Source: Pyropia yezoensis
Lineage: Eukaryota > Rhodophyta > Bangiophyceae > Bangiales > Bangiaceae
Length of the DNA stretch: 64,000 bases
NCBI GenBank assembly: GCA_009829735.1
Contig: CM020620.1
Coordinates: 17,318,354 to 17,382,353, forward strand
Reading direction: 5' to 3'
The notes beneath the pieces are model-generated. The model searched no databases. It saw only the letters and a program-made list of their open reading frames with translations, and had not been told where the DNA came from. Below, piece by piece: positions 11,283-21,573 of the stretch. Each line of letters begins with the position of its first letter. The stretch's first letter is position 1. The position numbers and the translations under genes were made by a program.

Positions 11283-11453
11283 GACGTCCAGACTCCGGGG
11301 GAACGAGAGGGCCAAGGTGAAGGAGAGAAGGGGGGCAGAGAACCGGAGCAGGTGATCGTGACCAGGGTGAAGACGCTCGACCTCGGCACCGGTGTGGACG
11401 TGCTCGAGGCTGTGCACGGTGGCACCTGGTTCGGCCCGAGGACGTGCCGGACT

Positions 11454-11463
11454 AGGGAGGGAG
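11454..11463 (+). other. A1 polypurine tract
   Basis: AGGGAGGGAG lies 3 nt before the 3' LTR, the usual position for the plus-strand primer. Confidence 0.7.
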
Positions 11464-11466
11464 CTA

Positions 11467-12037
11467 TGTAGCATCCCTGGCCCCGACTTGGCGCCGACCC
11501 GGGACTACAACCAGAGGGCACCAGGTGCCAGAACACGCCCGCCGTGTGGTGATGGTTGGCGGCCGTGGCCCGTGCCCGGCACTGGGATGCGGTGGATTAC
11601 GCTATCCACAAGTGAGAGAGGGATTTCTGATGGGTTTTTGCATACTGGTGGGGGACTTGATTTGAGAGAATTTGAGTGTGAGATTAGCGAGTGGGAATAG
11701 AATTAGTAGTGATAGTGGCCCCCGACCTGACGAGGTTAGACTCGGGTCGGGGCCACTCGGGGTTATGGGGGGGCTACCTGGCCAACGTGCCGAGGCTCCC
11801 CCAGATGCACGTTAAGAGGGACAGCGAGGCGCCCTTGGCCCGCGCCCTCAGGAAAAAGACAACTGCGCGTTTGCTTTCCTCTTCCCCGTGTGCACTACCG
11901 TGCGTATCTGTTTGCTCTGCGAGCAGGCACGTGGGGCAACAGGCATACCATTCTCGTAGTTCCCCTTTCTGTGTTACCTGTCCCTTTCCCCGGAGGGATA
12001 TTGACACGTGTCTGAGAGGATCGAGTTTTATACCACA
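11467..12037 (+). repeat. A1 3' LTR
   Basis: A 571-bp copy of the 5' LTR with about eight differences. Its outer edge, read on the minus strand, begins TGTGGTATAAAACTCG and points into the antisense ORFs. The AATGT duplication follows at 12038-12042. Confidence 0.97.
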
Positions 12038-12042
12038 AATGT

Positions 12043-13637
12043 GATCCTTACCGCGCTGGTGTCCTCTCTTCCCTTTCCTTCCGCCCCCGGCATCCCGGCT
12101 CCCCTCGACGCGATTTCACACCCCCCGGCGCCTTCTCCCTCCTCCCCTTGGTCTTTCTGTGTACCCATCAGGTATGCGCAGAGTATGCCGTGAGTGGTGC
12201 ATGTGGATGGATGAGCCGGACGCAGCTGCTGTGGTCATTTAGGTGGGTGCGTCGGCGGGTGGATGCGTCTGCTGTGGTACGGGGGGACATGTGGGCCGGA
12301 GACCGCGGGCGTAGTTGTGTGCGTCGGGTGACGGCGAGTACAGGCGGCCGCGCGTGGGAGCACCAGCAGGCGTGCGGAGTGTCTGGCGGGATCCGTTGAA
12401 CGGTGTGTCTGCCCACTGTGTCAGGGACGGCGGGTGTCTGGGGCGGCGCAGACACTGCGGCGAGGCATTGACGTCGATGCGGCAAGTGGCTGTGACTGTG
12501 TCTGTCTCTGGTTTGTGTCTGTGCCTAAGTCTATTCACCTGATCAGGCAGCTCCAGGTGGCCCGCCTCTGTAACACGTGTCCAACTGCTTTGAGAACGTC
12601 CTGAGTAACTACTAAAGTGAACAAAAATGAATGAGCGATTCCACAAAGACCGGAGTAAAAAGGGCCGTCATCCGGCGTTTTCCGGACTGTGCCGGATACG
12701 CACTGTAGTGGCCTATTCAACTCTTTGTGTTTCACACTGCAATCTAGCTTGCATTAAGCTGTGTTACGGGATGCAATGCACGTGGTGTATGGTGCATCAC
12801 ACCATTCTTGCTGCCCTTTTTCGGTGCCTGAATTGCAAGCATCTGCCTGTATCTACTGCATTTTAAAGAGGCGTTGAAATACAGGAAACCATGCAGTGAA
12901 ATACAGTGGTTCCGGTCGCTGACGATGCGCCCCGCCGTCCGCTTTCTGAAGTGATATCGCCCTCGTGTGCCGAAGCGCATGCCGGCTATCCCAACGGGAC
13001 GTGGTTGATGCCGGCGGCAATCCACACCGCGGTCTCATGACAACACGTGCGTGCTTTGTTGCCATCCCCCCTGGGACCGTTGACTTCCGGCAGCGATAGC
13101 AAAAGCGCCCCCCCCTCCAGAACTGCTTGGAATGGGCACCTGGCGTGGGGGGACGGCGGCGCCACAGTGCTTGCCGCCCGCTGATTAGGTGAATTGATGC
13201 CGGCGGGAAAGCCTCAGAACGGCCGCCGAGCCCCCTCCCCCTGCCAACAGTGTTTTCTTGCTGGTGGCGGATGAGCGTGCGGGGGCCCGACCGTGTGGCG
13301 ACTGGATGGTGAAGAAGGACAGGGGGCACAGCGTTTGCCCGATTTCTTGCCCTTAATTGGCCGACGCGAGGGTAGGAATGTGCTGGCGTGCTCTAGCCAC
13401 CCGTCCGCCTTCTGCAAGCATGTTCTGGGGGGTTGGGGGGGGGGGGGCGCCGCAATTCCTTTGCGACACTGGCCGTGGGGCCGATTCTTGGAGGGGTGGC
13501 CAATTACGCCAACCGCCGTCGCCACCGCCGCCACGCGCATCGTCGTCGCCGTCACGCCCACCATCGTCGTCCCCCGAGCCCCTGCGCCCGCCATTTGCTC
13601 CTTCCCCCCTTGCCAATAGCCCTGTGTACCCGCCGGC
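12043..13637. other. Anonymous DNA between A1 and the Harbinger relic
   Basis: No gene is supported. The first 120 bases are pyrimidine-rich and lead into the right copy of the dispersed repeat. The middle has short self-complementary stretches, for example around 12770-12800. From about 13130 the DNA becomes GC-rich, and a single block near 13170-13190 (CACAGTGCTTGCCGCCCGC) resembles the minisatellite at 15565-16762. A G run lies near 13436-13448. No terminal inverted repeat of the Harbinger element was found. Confidence 0.5.
12162..12320 (+). repeat. Dispersed repeat, right copy
   Basis: Counterpart of 2052-2205: CAGGTATG, GTGGTGCATGTGG, GGACGCAGCTGCT and a diverging GT-rich end, again after a pyrimidine-rich tract. 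Confidence 0.6.
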
Positions 13638-15108
13638 ATGGAGGAGGAGCTGGATCTGGACGTTTGCGCGCTGATGCGGGACCAGGAGGGCATTGAGGCG
13701 GCCTCGGCCGTTGCTGCCCACCTTTCCGTTCTGCGGCGTTATCGCCGCCGTGTACGCGCGACCCAGCGTGGGAAGCGGCTGAGGTACCGCGGATCTGCGC
13801 GCGGCCGGCAGAACAAGCCACGGGACTTTTGCGTTTGGCATGTTTTGTATCTTACGTGACTATTTTGGTGTGAATGGTGCCCCCCTTGTGTACTCGGAGG
13901 CCGATCATGAGCGTCGCTTTCGCGTCCCTCGCGCTGTGTTTGTCCGCGTGTATCGAGCTTTGAAGGACCGCCCGTGGTGGGCGCAGAAGGTCAACGCAAC
14001 CGGCCAACTGCAGACCCACCCGCTGCAGAAGCTGGTTGCCGCTTTTCGAGTGCTGGGGTACGGGGAAGCCACTGACCGTGCCGATGAGTACTGCCGCATT
14101 TCTTCCACCACGATCGAGATTGCTGTGAAGAATCTGGTGGTTTTTATTGGTGATGAGTTTGGAGGCGAGTACCTGCGCCCACCCAACGATGCCGAGCTGG
14201 ACGTGCTGCTGAAGAGGAACGCGGAGAGGGGCATGCCGGGCTGCATTGGATCACTGGCCTGTTCCCAGTGCGAGTGGAAGAACTGTCCGAAGGGGCAGGC
14301 TGGGCTGTACCAGAACAGGAAGGGGCGTCGGGCAGTTGTCATGGAGACCGTTTGTGACGAGGACCTGTATATCTGGCACCTGTTTGTCGGCTGCCCGGGC
14401 AGTATGAATGACCTCAATGTTATGCAGCAGTCTCTGCTCTACCAGGATATCACTGAGGGGGATTGGCTGCCCTGTAGCAAGCCCTTCACTATCAATGGCC
14501 ACACGCGCACGCTTCCCTATTACCTGGTTGACGGCATTTACCCGCACTTCGCCTTCTACATTTGCTCGTATGGACGGGCTGTCACAGACAAGCAGACGAC
14601 CTTCAATTGCCTCCAGAAGGCGCTGCGTAAGGACGTTGAGCGACTTTATGCGGTACTGACTTCTCGCTTTTACATCGCCCTCCACCCGGCCAGTTACGCC
14701 AAGGTCACAACCATCTGTTCTGTGGCCAAGGCGGTTGCTATCTTGCACAACATAGTGACTCAGGTGCGTCGGTGGAGTTATCTGGCCAAGCAGCGGCGGG
14801 ACTTCGCTGTTGCTGTTGCTGAAGAGACGTCGGACTCTGCTTCTTTGAGTGAGTCTGGTGGCTCTGGCGCCGGGGGTGGTGCACCTGGCAGTAGGCGGGG
14901 GGGAGGTCCACTTGGAGGACGCTTTCCAACCGCTGGCGAGGCAGGCCCAGACATCATGCCCATTGCCCAGGCGGCACCTACCGCGTTTTTGCGAGCTATA
15001 ATGGCCTGGAAGGAGGTCCGAAGTGCTAAGGAGCACGTCGCGCTGCGTAACGACCTCGTCGAGCACATCTACCGCGACCGGGGGGAGCTGCTGGAGCCGT
15101 ACCTGTAA
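13638..15108 (+). pseudogene. PIF/Harbinger transposase, inactivated
   Basis: A DDE transposase that would cut and paste its element. The start ATG at 13638 follows a GC-rich leader; an N-terminal piece rich in Arg (about 67 codons, ending NKPRDFCVWH) is followed by a 422-codon frame from 13840. The two are offset by one base near 13840, within the normally continuous RDF...ILRDYFG stretch, so this looks like a frameshift. The frame shows PWW, the helical block HPLQKLVAAFRVLGYGE, MPGCIGS, QAGLYQNRKGRR, PGSMNDLNV, YYLVDGIYP and RKDVERL. In the 422-residue frame, D191, D231 and E267 are kept, but the first catalytic Asp, expected in GS(I/L)DC, is Ala140 (GSLACSQCEW). The tail is Ser/Gly-rich. 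Confidence 0.9.
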
Positions 15109-15564
15109 GGGAGTCCGCGAAGCTGGGAGTGTAGTCGTCATCTAAGGTTTTTTTTTCCCCGTTCAGCAGGGGTTTTTTTTTTCCTTGGACGCGATTGTCT
15201 CTTCCTCTTGCTTATAACAACAATGGCCGCAACTGTGTAGCCGTCCGAAGCGGGAGACAAGGGTGGGGAACTCGGTGGGGGGAGGGGGTGGAACGTAGCA
15301 CCTGGCTACGCGCAGGGAGGGTGTGTCCAGCAGCGGAGAGGGGGGGAAGGAGTCAGGAAACTGGCGGCGTGCAAGGGGAGGACTGCGCTGGGTGTGTTGG
15401 CGTAAAAGGGGTGCCAGTCGGGGATGGGCTGCGCGCGCGTGTGGCGGTGCGAGTAAGTGGGTGGGGGGGGGGGGCATGCGCCCAGACCTGGGGTGGTGGC
15501 CGCGTTCACCCGCGACAGGCACAGCGGCGCCGCCGGCGACAGTCGGCCGGAGCTGAGGGGGAAG
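15109..15564. other. Harbinger 3' flank and GC-rich DNA
   Basis: Two T tracts (about 15148-15156 and 15172-15181) sit around CCCC-gttcagca-GGGG, a small terminator-like hairpin just past the transposase stop. The rest is G-rich with no supported gene. No terminal inverted repeat could be paired with the left side. Confidence 0.4.
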
Positions 15565-16762
15565 TGCTGACGGGTGGTGGGATTGAAAGGCGGCACAACT
15601 CTGTGCTGTTCGCTGGACGCCGCCATCCGCAGCGGCGGTGGCGGCGGTCGTGGCGGCGGCGCGAGCCTCTGCGGCGTCTGCTGGGGTTGGTCACAGGGTA
15701 GCTGAGGGGATAGGTGGGTAGAGCAGTGGGAAGGGGGCCAGCCCCTGTGGTGCTCGCCGCCCGAAGCCATCGGGGGCGGTGGCAGTAGCGCCGCCGGCAC
15801 GGCGCCAGCCGTCACGGCTGGGGTTCCAGAGGAGGTGGGGGGACGGATGGGGGTCGCGGGGGGGAGTGGCCACAGACCATTGGTGCTTGCCGCCAGCCGC
15901 CGCAGGCGGTGGGCGGGGTCTGCGGCGGAGCTGGCCGCAGCGCCGGCCGCTCTGTCTGGCTGGGGTAGACGCCGGGGGACAGGTGGGCAGTGGGTGGGGG
16001 AAGGTGCGAGCCGCTGGCTCGCTCGCCAATCGATTGCGGCGGAGGCGTCGGTTGGGGCGGCAGCCGCTGGGCCTGGCTGGCGTGGAGGGGTGGGAACTGG
16101 TGTGAGGTTGGGGGCGGAGGTGTGCCAACCACGTGTGGCGCTCGTCGCCCCCCGCCATCGGGGCAGTGCTGGTTGGGGCGGCGGCTACAGTGCTGGCGGC
16201 CGCGGCTGTCTGCAGAGGGGAGGGAAACCGCTGAGAGGAGGGTGGGGGAGCGCGATATTCACAGTGCTGCTTGCCGCGCGCCGCCATTGGACGCGGTCTG
16301 GGCGGCGGCAGCTGCCTGTGCTGGTAGGGGTGGAAGATGGGACACTCGTGGGAGGTGGGGGGGGAAGGGGGCCAGCCCCTGTGGTGCTTGCCGCCCGCCG
16401 CCATCGGGGGCAGTGGCGGTGGCGGCGCCGGTCACGGCGCCGGCCGTCGCGGCTGGTTGCGGAGGAGGGAGGGGGACGGGGGGGGGGCAGAGGGGGAAGC
16501 GGCCACACTCCTGTAGTGCAGGCCGCCTGCCGCCATGGGCAGCGGGCGGCGTCTGCAGCGGTGCTGGCCATGGCGCCGGCCGCTCTGGCCGGCTGGCGTG
16601 GAGGGGGGGGAACTCGTGCGAGGTGGGGGGGAAGGGGCCAACCCGTGTGGCGCTGGTCGCCCCCCGCCGTCGGGGCAGTGCTGCTGGCGGCGGTGGCAGC
16701 GCCGCTGAGCGCCGCGGCTGCTTCGGGTGGAAGGGGGGGGACTGGTGGGAGTCGGGGGGGGA
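15565..16762 (+). repeat. GC-rich minisatellite, about 9 units of 115-140 bp
   Basis: A block like GGAAGGGGCCAGCCCCTG followed by TGGTGCTTGCCGCCCGCCGC and CATCGGGGGCAG recurs near 15590, 15735, 15866, 15995, 16120, 16255, 16369, 16497 and 16634. Units differ by substitutions and small length changes. Long frames cross it on both strands, but their Arg/Gly/Ala or Pro/His composition follows the repeat. It ends at the LTR of element D. Confidence 0.7.
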
Positions 16763-17124
16763 TGTAGCAATATGGATGACCGTATGGTGACCATAGTATA
16801 GGGGGGCTACTTTCAACCCTTGACTCTCAGTTTGGGAGTCCGCACTGGTTACGGTATCTATAAGTTACGTACGACCAGAGGGACTGGCATCTTGGGGTGG
16901 AGGGTAGTTAGTAGTGTTTCCGAGGGTTTCTAACGAGGGGGCCGGCGGCGAATCCACCGCCGGCCAAGGTAGAACAACAAACCCCTCCCATTTGGGCTCC
17001 CATCTTGGTCCCGTGGCTTGCGCTCCAAGGACAGCAGCCTTGGCCTCCCGGTGACGTTGGTGCCGATCCCCCTTGGTGAGTGTTCCCTGAGAGTGGACGT
17101 GGAGCGGTTCCCTATCGTGCTACA
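16763..17124 (+). repeat. Element D LTR
   Basis: Starts TGTAGCAATATGG and ends TATCGTGCTACA. The start resembles the A-family LTR start (TGTAGCATCC), but the body is unrelated by eye. Confidence 0.75.
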
Positions 17125-17125
17125 T

Positions 17126-17143
17126 TGGTGGAGAGCAGGGGAC
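17126..17143 (+). other. Element D primer-binding site
   Basis: TGGTGGAGAGCAGGGGAC starts 1 nt after the LTR. It shares TGGTGGAG and CAGGGG with the A/B primer site but differs in the middle. Confidence 0.6.
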
Positions 17144-17348
17144 GGGTTTCCGTTACCCTTGTGGTGACGCCGTCTTCGGCCCTGGCACACGGATAGGGAT
17201 CCGGTCCTTTTCTTGTACTCGTGGTGCTGCGATCTGGTTGATTGTTTTGAGTGGTTGCGTTTGACTGCGATCTACGGTTACTCTCCCCCAACTACCCCCT
17301 CGCTCTCTTATTCGTGGTGATTGTTACGTCGGTTGACTGATTGTGACT

Positions 17349-18660
17349 ATGTCTACCCAAGAGACGGGGAACGTTCAAGATGACGGTTCGGCGTCGACGC
17401 CGACCCCGGAGCTGAACCCGGGAACCGGGATCGGTAACCCGATCGACAACATTGAGACGCCGATGCTCTCCGGTGCCGGATCGACGTTTGGTACGGCACG
17501 GACGGCCGGGGGCGGCGTACCGCCGCAACTGTCCTCTGCCGACCTCACGCCGCCGCCACCTTCACCAGGGGATTCCCTGATGGCATCATTGGCTCGCATC
17601 GAGGCCCGATTCACCGGACTCGACGCCCGTTAAGAGCGTACGGAGGACGCAATGGCTGTGCTGATGTCAACACGCCACACGACGGTACCCCGTCGTGTTC
17701 CTCCCACACCGGTACGGTTCGCACCGGCCGGACTACTTTCGGAGTCCACCAGGGTCAACCCCGGTGTTGCTACTCCTGGACAACCCCCGGACACGGCGGG
17801 TTATGGATCCGACTCGTCAGCCGAGTTGGAACGTAGCCATACAGAGCGCTACGCTCGGAGCACCCAGAGCGGGCTCCGCGGACATGATCCGGCGGATACT
17901 TACGCCGGAACAGAGTCGGCGGTGGTGGGAGGCGGTACCGTCTCGCAGTATCCCATCAACGACGGAAGCCAAGCAACTCGGGTACCCGAGGCGACAACGC
18001 CGGAAGTTCCAGCGTCACTGGTGCAAGCGATGAAAGCGCAGGTTACTGTGAGCTTCCTGAAGCGGATGGAGTCCGAAAGGTTTACTCATCAACTAGCCAA
18101 GCGACTGGATACCCAGGACGCGGACACAGAGATTGTCAAGGAAGTCTTCAGGTCGGTACTGACTCCTGAACGTTATCGTTCGGAGGACCGATCCACTACC
18201 GTATCGGAATCGATGCGTACTACCTCGCACCGAGCGATCCGCTCTATGCAGACCCGTATGAAGGGAGTCCCGATGATCGGGGGCCCGAACGGACGCCCGT
18301 TGGCAGTCATTGGCTTCTTGACTAGCTTCAAGGCAGTCGCGGACAAGGCACTCGTCAACGAGGGGCTCGCGCTGGAGATCCTCCCGTTCTTCGTTGATGA
18401 ACAGGTACGAGGCATCCTCCGCCGGGCATCCCCGATGCCGGCAATGAGGGTCGCAGCCACCCCCATGGATTACCGTGGTATACTGAAGGAGCTGCTTAGC
18501 AGCCACCTCAGTGAGGACATGGGCGAAGACCACTATCGGGCCCTTCGCACCGCCACCGTCCAGTCCTGGGAGGATGAGGAGATGTTTGGACGCCGGATCC
18601 AAGAGCTCGACTTCGAGCTGAGGAAGCTCCTCGACCGCCCGGGGGGTGCGGCTGCTGCTG
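17349..18660 (+). pseudogene. gag: Element D gag-like region
   Basis: The region starts near an ATG at 17349 (MSTQETGNVQ...). The N-terminal part is Pro/Thr/Gly-rich, as in A and B gag, with a short helical stretch (SLMASLARIEARFTGLDAR). The centre holds a capsid-like block (VIGFLTSFKAVADKALVNEG, then a helical stretch ending near DRPGG) with the same F-L-x-x-F-x-x-A...EG-x-A-L pattern as A gag. No zinc knuckle is seen before the GC-rich repeat. Identification rests on this pattern, the LTR and the primer site. It is a fossil with one or two breaks. Confidence 0.65.
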
Positions 18661-19825
18661 AACTACGCGACGGCGCGGCTGCTCAGCTGCATGTCTACGG
18701 CTGCCGCGGACGGTGTGGCAGCGGGAGTGGCTGGCCGCGCGGCAACGGCCGGCGTACCGGTCGTCACTGGCCCAAGGGCGGTGTCTGGCGGCTCGGGTGG
18801 GGCGGGGGGGGGGCTGTTTGTCGGCGGGATCCGTCCCCTCGCCGCCTCCCAGCCCACGTCTTCCCCGGACGCTACTGCCGCGACCGATGGTACCGCTTTC
18901 CGCGGAGGCTACTGAACGCTGCGGCGGCGGCGGCGGTGGCGGTGGTGTATGTGGTGTAGGCGGTGGGGGCGGTGGTTCCGGTAGCTGTGGTGGTCGTGGT
19001 AGCTGTGGTGGGAGCGGCGCCGACAGTGGGTGCGGTGGTGCCGGCGGCCGCGCTGGCTGTGAGCGCGGCGGCATTGCCGGCGGTGGGCGGAAGGGACGGC
19101 GCAGGCGGCTACCCGTCGCCCTACCAGCCACCCAGTGCAGTATACTCCCAGCAAGAGGGACACTCAACGCCGCTGGCGGTGAAGGTAGTGGCGGTGGCTG
19201 CGGTGGCGGCGGTGGCGGCGGTGGCGGCGGTGGCGGCTGCCACGGTGGTGAGGGCTTCGGTGGCCGGAGCTGTGGTGGTCGCAGTATCTGTGGTGGGGGT
19301 GGTGCCGAAGGTTGCAGATCTGGCGCGGGCACCCGCGGCGGCCGCAGTGGCGGCGGCGGCGGTGGCAAGTGTGGCAGTGGCGGCGGGAGTGGCTACCCGC
19401 CGCCCAACCAGCCACCCAACGCAGTGGGCACCCGGCGGGTGGGATACTGACTGCCGGCGGCAGCGCAGGTAGTGGCGGATGCGCCGGTAGCGGCCGTCGC
19501 GGCTGAGGCGGCGGCGGCGGTGTGGGGGTTGTGATGGCGGGAGCTGTGGTGGGGGCGATGTTCACGGGGGCTGCCGTCGCGCTGGTGTCGGCTGTGGCTG
19601 CGAACGCGGCAGTGGCGGCACTGCCGGCGGCAGTTGGTTGGCGGCGGCGGTCGCCACCCATCGCCTCACCAGCCACCCAACGCTGTGAGCACCCCGCCGG
19701 TGGTCTACTCAACGTCGCCGCCGGCGGAGGTAGAGGCGGTGGCCACCGCGGCGGTGGTGGGCTAATGTGCCGGTACCTGTGGCAGGCGGTGGTAGTAGCC
19801 GATCTTCACGCCGCCGCCGGCGGAG
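18640..19825 (+). repeat. GC-rich tandem repeat, about 270-bp unit, 4 units
   Basis: A block like ACCAGCCACCCA(A/G)(C/T)GCAGT followed by TACT(G/C)A(A/C)(C/T)GCCGCCGGCGG recurs with landmarks near 18843, 19115, 19395 and 19655. The unit encodes Gly/Cys-rich or Ala/Val-rich strings in different frames, several with stops, so it is not convincingly coding. It may once have been the Gly-rich end of element D's gag. B1 is inserted at its right end and similar GC-rich DNA resumes at 38874. Confidence 0.5.
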
Positions 19826-19830
19826 CTAAT

Positions 19831-20300
19831 TGTGGCAAAAACCACATGCACACACGGCACCCAAGTTGGGGCGGTGTGCAAGGGCTGCCTCCCGTGTCGG
19901 GGGAACCGGAAGAAGTGCAAGTCGCACACACTCTGTCCCTGTTGTGGGGCAAGCCCCCCACGGACAAACAAGAGGATGGTGTGTGGTCCAACAGTTTCTT
20001 GGTCGGGACGGGGACGCAGGGCCAAGCCCCGCTGTCCCTCCCCTTATCCCCCCAGGGTCCACTCAGAATCTCGCCACTCAGAATCTCCCACCCCAGCACC
20101 TGCCCACCGGGCCACACGAAAATTCAAGACGATAAATGCAGAAAAACCCTCAAATCCAAGTTGGATTTACTACTAAGCTAACTATCCCAAACTTAGGGAA
20201 TATGGACCCTAATGCAGGGGGAGGAACGGATCAGGCTAGTGGCCTGCCGCCCCTTGCATGGCACGTGTTGCCCCCCTACCTGGGGGTCAATACTGCCACA
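19831..20300 (-). repeat. B1 3' LTR
   Basis: A 470-bp LTR matching 38395-38868, 47833-48198 and 56644-57113. It contains the palindrome AAATCCAA-g-TTGGATTT at 20152-20168 and a short direct repeat CACTCAGAATCTC. Confidence 0.95.
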
Positions 20301-20313
20301 CTCCCCTCTCCTC
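20301..20313 (-). other. B1 polypurine tract
   Basis: GAGGAGAGGGGAG on the minus strand directly abuts the 3' LTR. Confidence 0.8.
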
Positions 20314-20638
20314 AGTTCCGACCGACCCGGTCGGCCCTGTGAGGGGGTGCGTAAGCGCACGTCTGTGCGTTGGGGGCGCGACTTGCTGTCTCCCATCGAG
20401 TACGTAACGCGGATGTGGAGGCGGTCACGTTGACCGCCCCTTTCCTCAAGCTTGCCCACTCGGCAGCTTGCTCTCTTCAGTTCACACTTCACCATCACCA
20501 CCACCTCCCCTTCACCTTCCACTGGGCCGCCCCACGCTGGGGAGGCCACCCGTATACCCACGATCCGAGTCCCCCTCAACTCGAGGCGGGTCTCGTGCCG
20601 CGAGAGCCAGAGCGTCTCTCCCGAACTTGGGGAGAGCC

Positions 20639-20818
20639 ATGGCGACCCCGGGGGTGGAGACGGACTCCCTCGATGAACGTATTGAGGACACCTCCTACGG
20701 TGCAGCGCCCGCCGGGACTTCCGGCGGGGGCTCCGCGATCGCTCCGGGGGATGGGACTCCCGCGTCACCCGGCTTTGGGTTGACGGCGGGATCTCTCCCG
20801 GAGGCGGGCCTAGTTGTC
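20639..20818 (+). CDS. B1 antisense ORF, start portion
   Basis: First 60 codons of the B antisense ORF from the ATG at 20639 (MATPGVETDSLDERIEDTSY...), Gly/Ala/Pro-rich. The start matches B2 at 48536 and follows an imperfect hairpin (CTCTCCCGAA-c-TTGGGGAGAG). Element A2 is inserted directly after this piece; the rest lies at 30474-32237. Function unknown. Confidence 0.6.
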
Positions 20819-21389
20819 TGTGGTATATAACTCGATCCTCTCAGACACGTGTCTATATCCCTCGGGGGAAAGGGACTGGTAACATAGAAAGGGGAACTAC
20901 GAGAATGGTATGCCTGTTGCCTCACGTGCCTGCTCGCAGAGCAAACAGATACGCACGGTAGTGCACACGGGGAAGAGGAAAGCAAACGCGCAGTTGTCTT
21001 TTTCCTGAGGGCGCGGGCCAAGGGCGCCTCGCTGTCCCTCTTAACGTGCATCTGGGGGAGCCTCGGCACGTTGGCCAGGTAGCCCCCCCATAACCCCGAG
21101 TGGCCCCGACCCGAGTCTAACCTCGTCAGGTCGGGGGCCACTATCACTACTAATTCTATTCCCACTCACTAATCTCAAACTCAAATTCTCTCAAATCAAG
21201 TCCCTCACAAGTAAGCAAAAACCCATCAGAAATCCCTCTCTCACGTGTGGATAGCGTAGTCCACCGCATCCCAGTGCCGGGCACGGGCCACGGCCGCAAA
21301 CCATCACCACACGGCGGGCGTGTTCTGGCACCTGGTGCCCTCTGGTTGTAGTCCCGGGTCGGCGCCAAGTCGGGGCCAGGGATGCTACA
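20819..21389 (-). repeat. A2 3' LTR
   Basis: A 571-bp A-family LTR next to the antisense ORFs. Its outer edge on the plus strand reads TGTGGTATATAACTCG, a TATA-like sequence pointing toward 21574. Confidence 0.97.
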
Positions 21390-21392
21390 TAG

Positions 21393-21402
21393 CTCCCTCC
21401 CT
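21393..21402 (-). other. A2 polypurine tract
   Basis: AGGGAGGGAG on the minus strand, 3 nt from the 3' LTR, as in A1. Confidence 0.7.
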
Positions 21403-21573
21403 AGTCCGGCACGTCCTCGGGCCGAACCAGGTGCCACCGTGCACAGCCTCGAGCACGTCCACACCGGTGCCGAGGTCGAGCGTCTTCACCCTGGTCACGA
21501 TCACCTGCTCCGGTTCTCTGCCCCCCTTCTCTCCTTCACCTTGGCCCTCTCGTTCCCCCGGAGTCTGGACGTC

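Larger units (their letters stand above)
2384..12037 (+). mobile_element. Ty3/gypsy LTR element A1 (chromodomain type, with antisense ORFs)
   Basis: The element is 9,654 bp with two 571-bp LTRs (TGT...ACA) and is flanked by a perfect 5-bp target duplication, AATGT, at 2379-2383 and 12038-12042. Order: 5' LTR, primer-binding site, gag, pol (protease, reverse transcriptase, RNase H, integrase, chromodomain), then two ORFs on the opposite strand, polypurine tract, 3' LTR. The LTRs differ at roughly eight positions (about 1.4%), so the insertion is young. Gag and pol look broken in about two places. A2 at 20819-30468 is a near-identical copy on the other strand. Confidence 0.97.
16763..18660 (+). 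mobile_element. LTR retrotransposon D, left part only
   Basis: A third LTR family: a 362-bp LTR with perfect 7-bp inverted ends (TGTAGCA...TGCTACA), a primer-site-like sequence right after it, a leader, and a gag-like region. No pol and no second LTR were found before the GC-rich repeat or in 38869-40260, so the element is incomplete here or belongs to a non-autonomous type. The right boundary is uncertain. It is a fossil and looks broken in at least one or two places. Confidence 0.7.

Noticed and set aside
15565-16762. CRISPR-like array
   Set aside because: Units of about 130 bp without short identical repeats or unique spacers, in eukaryotic DNA.
15691-16816. Several 100-300-codon frames on both strands
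   Set aside because: They follow the minisatellite periodicity; all six frames are open because of GC content.
18508-19712. Pro-rich and Gly-rich frames around the 270-bp repeat
   Set aside because: Frames shift between units and end in repeat-borne stops; no evidence for a gene.
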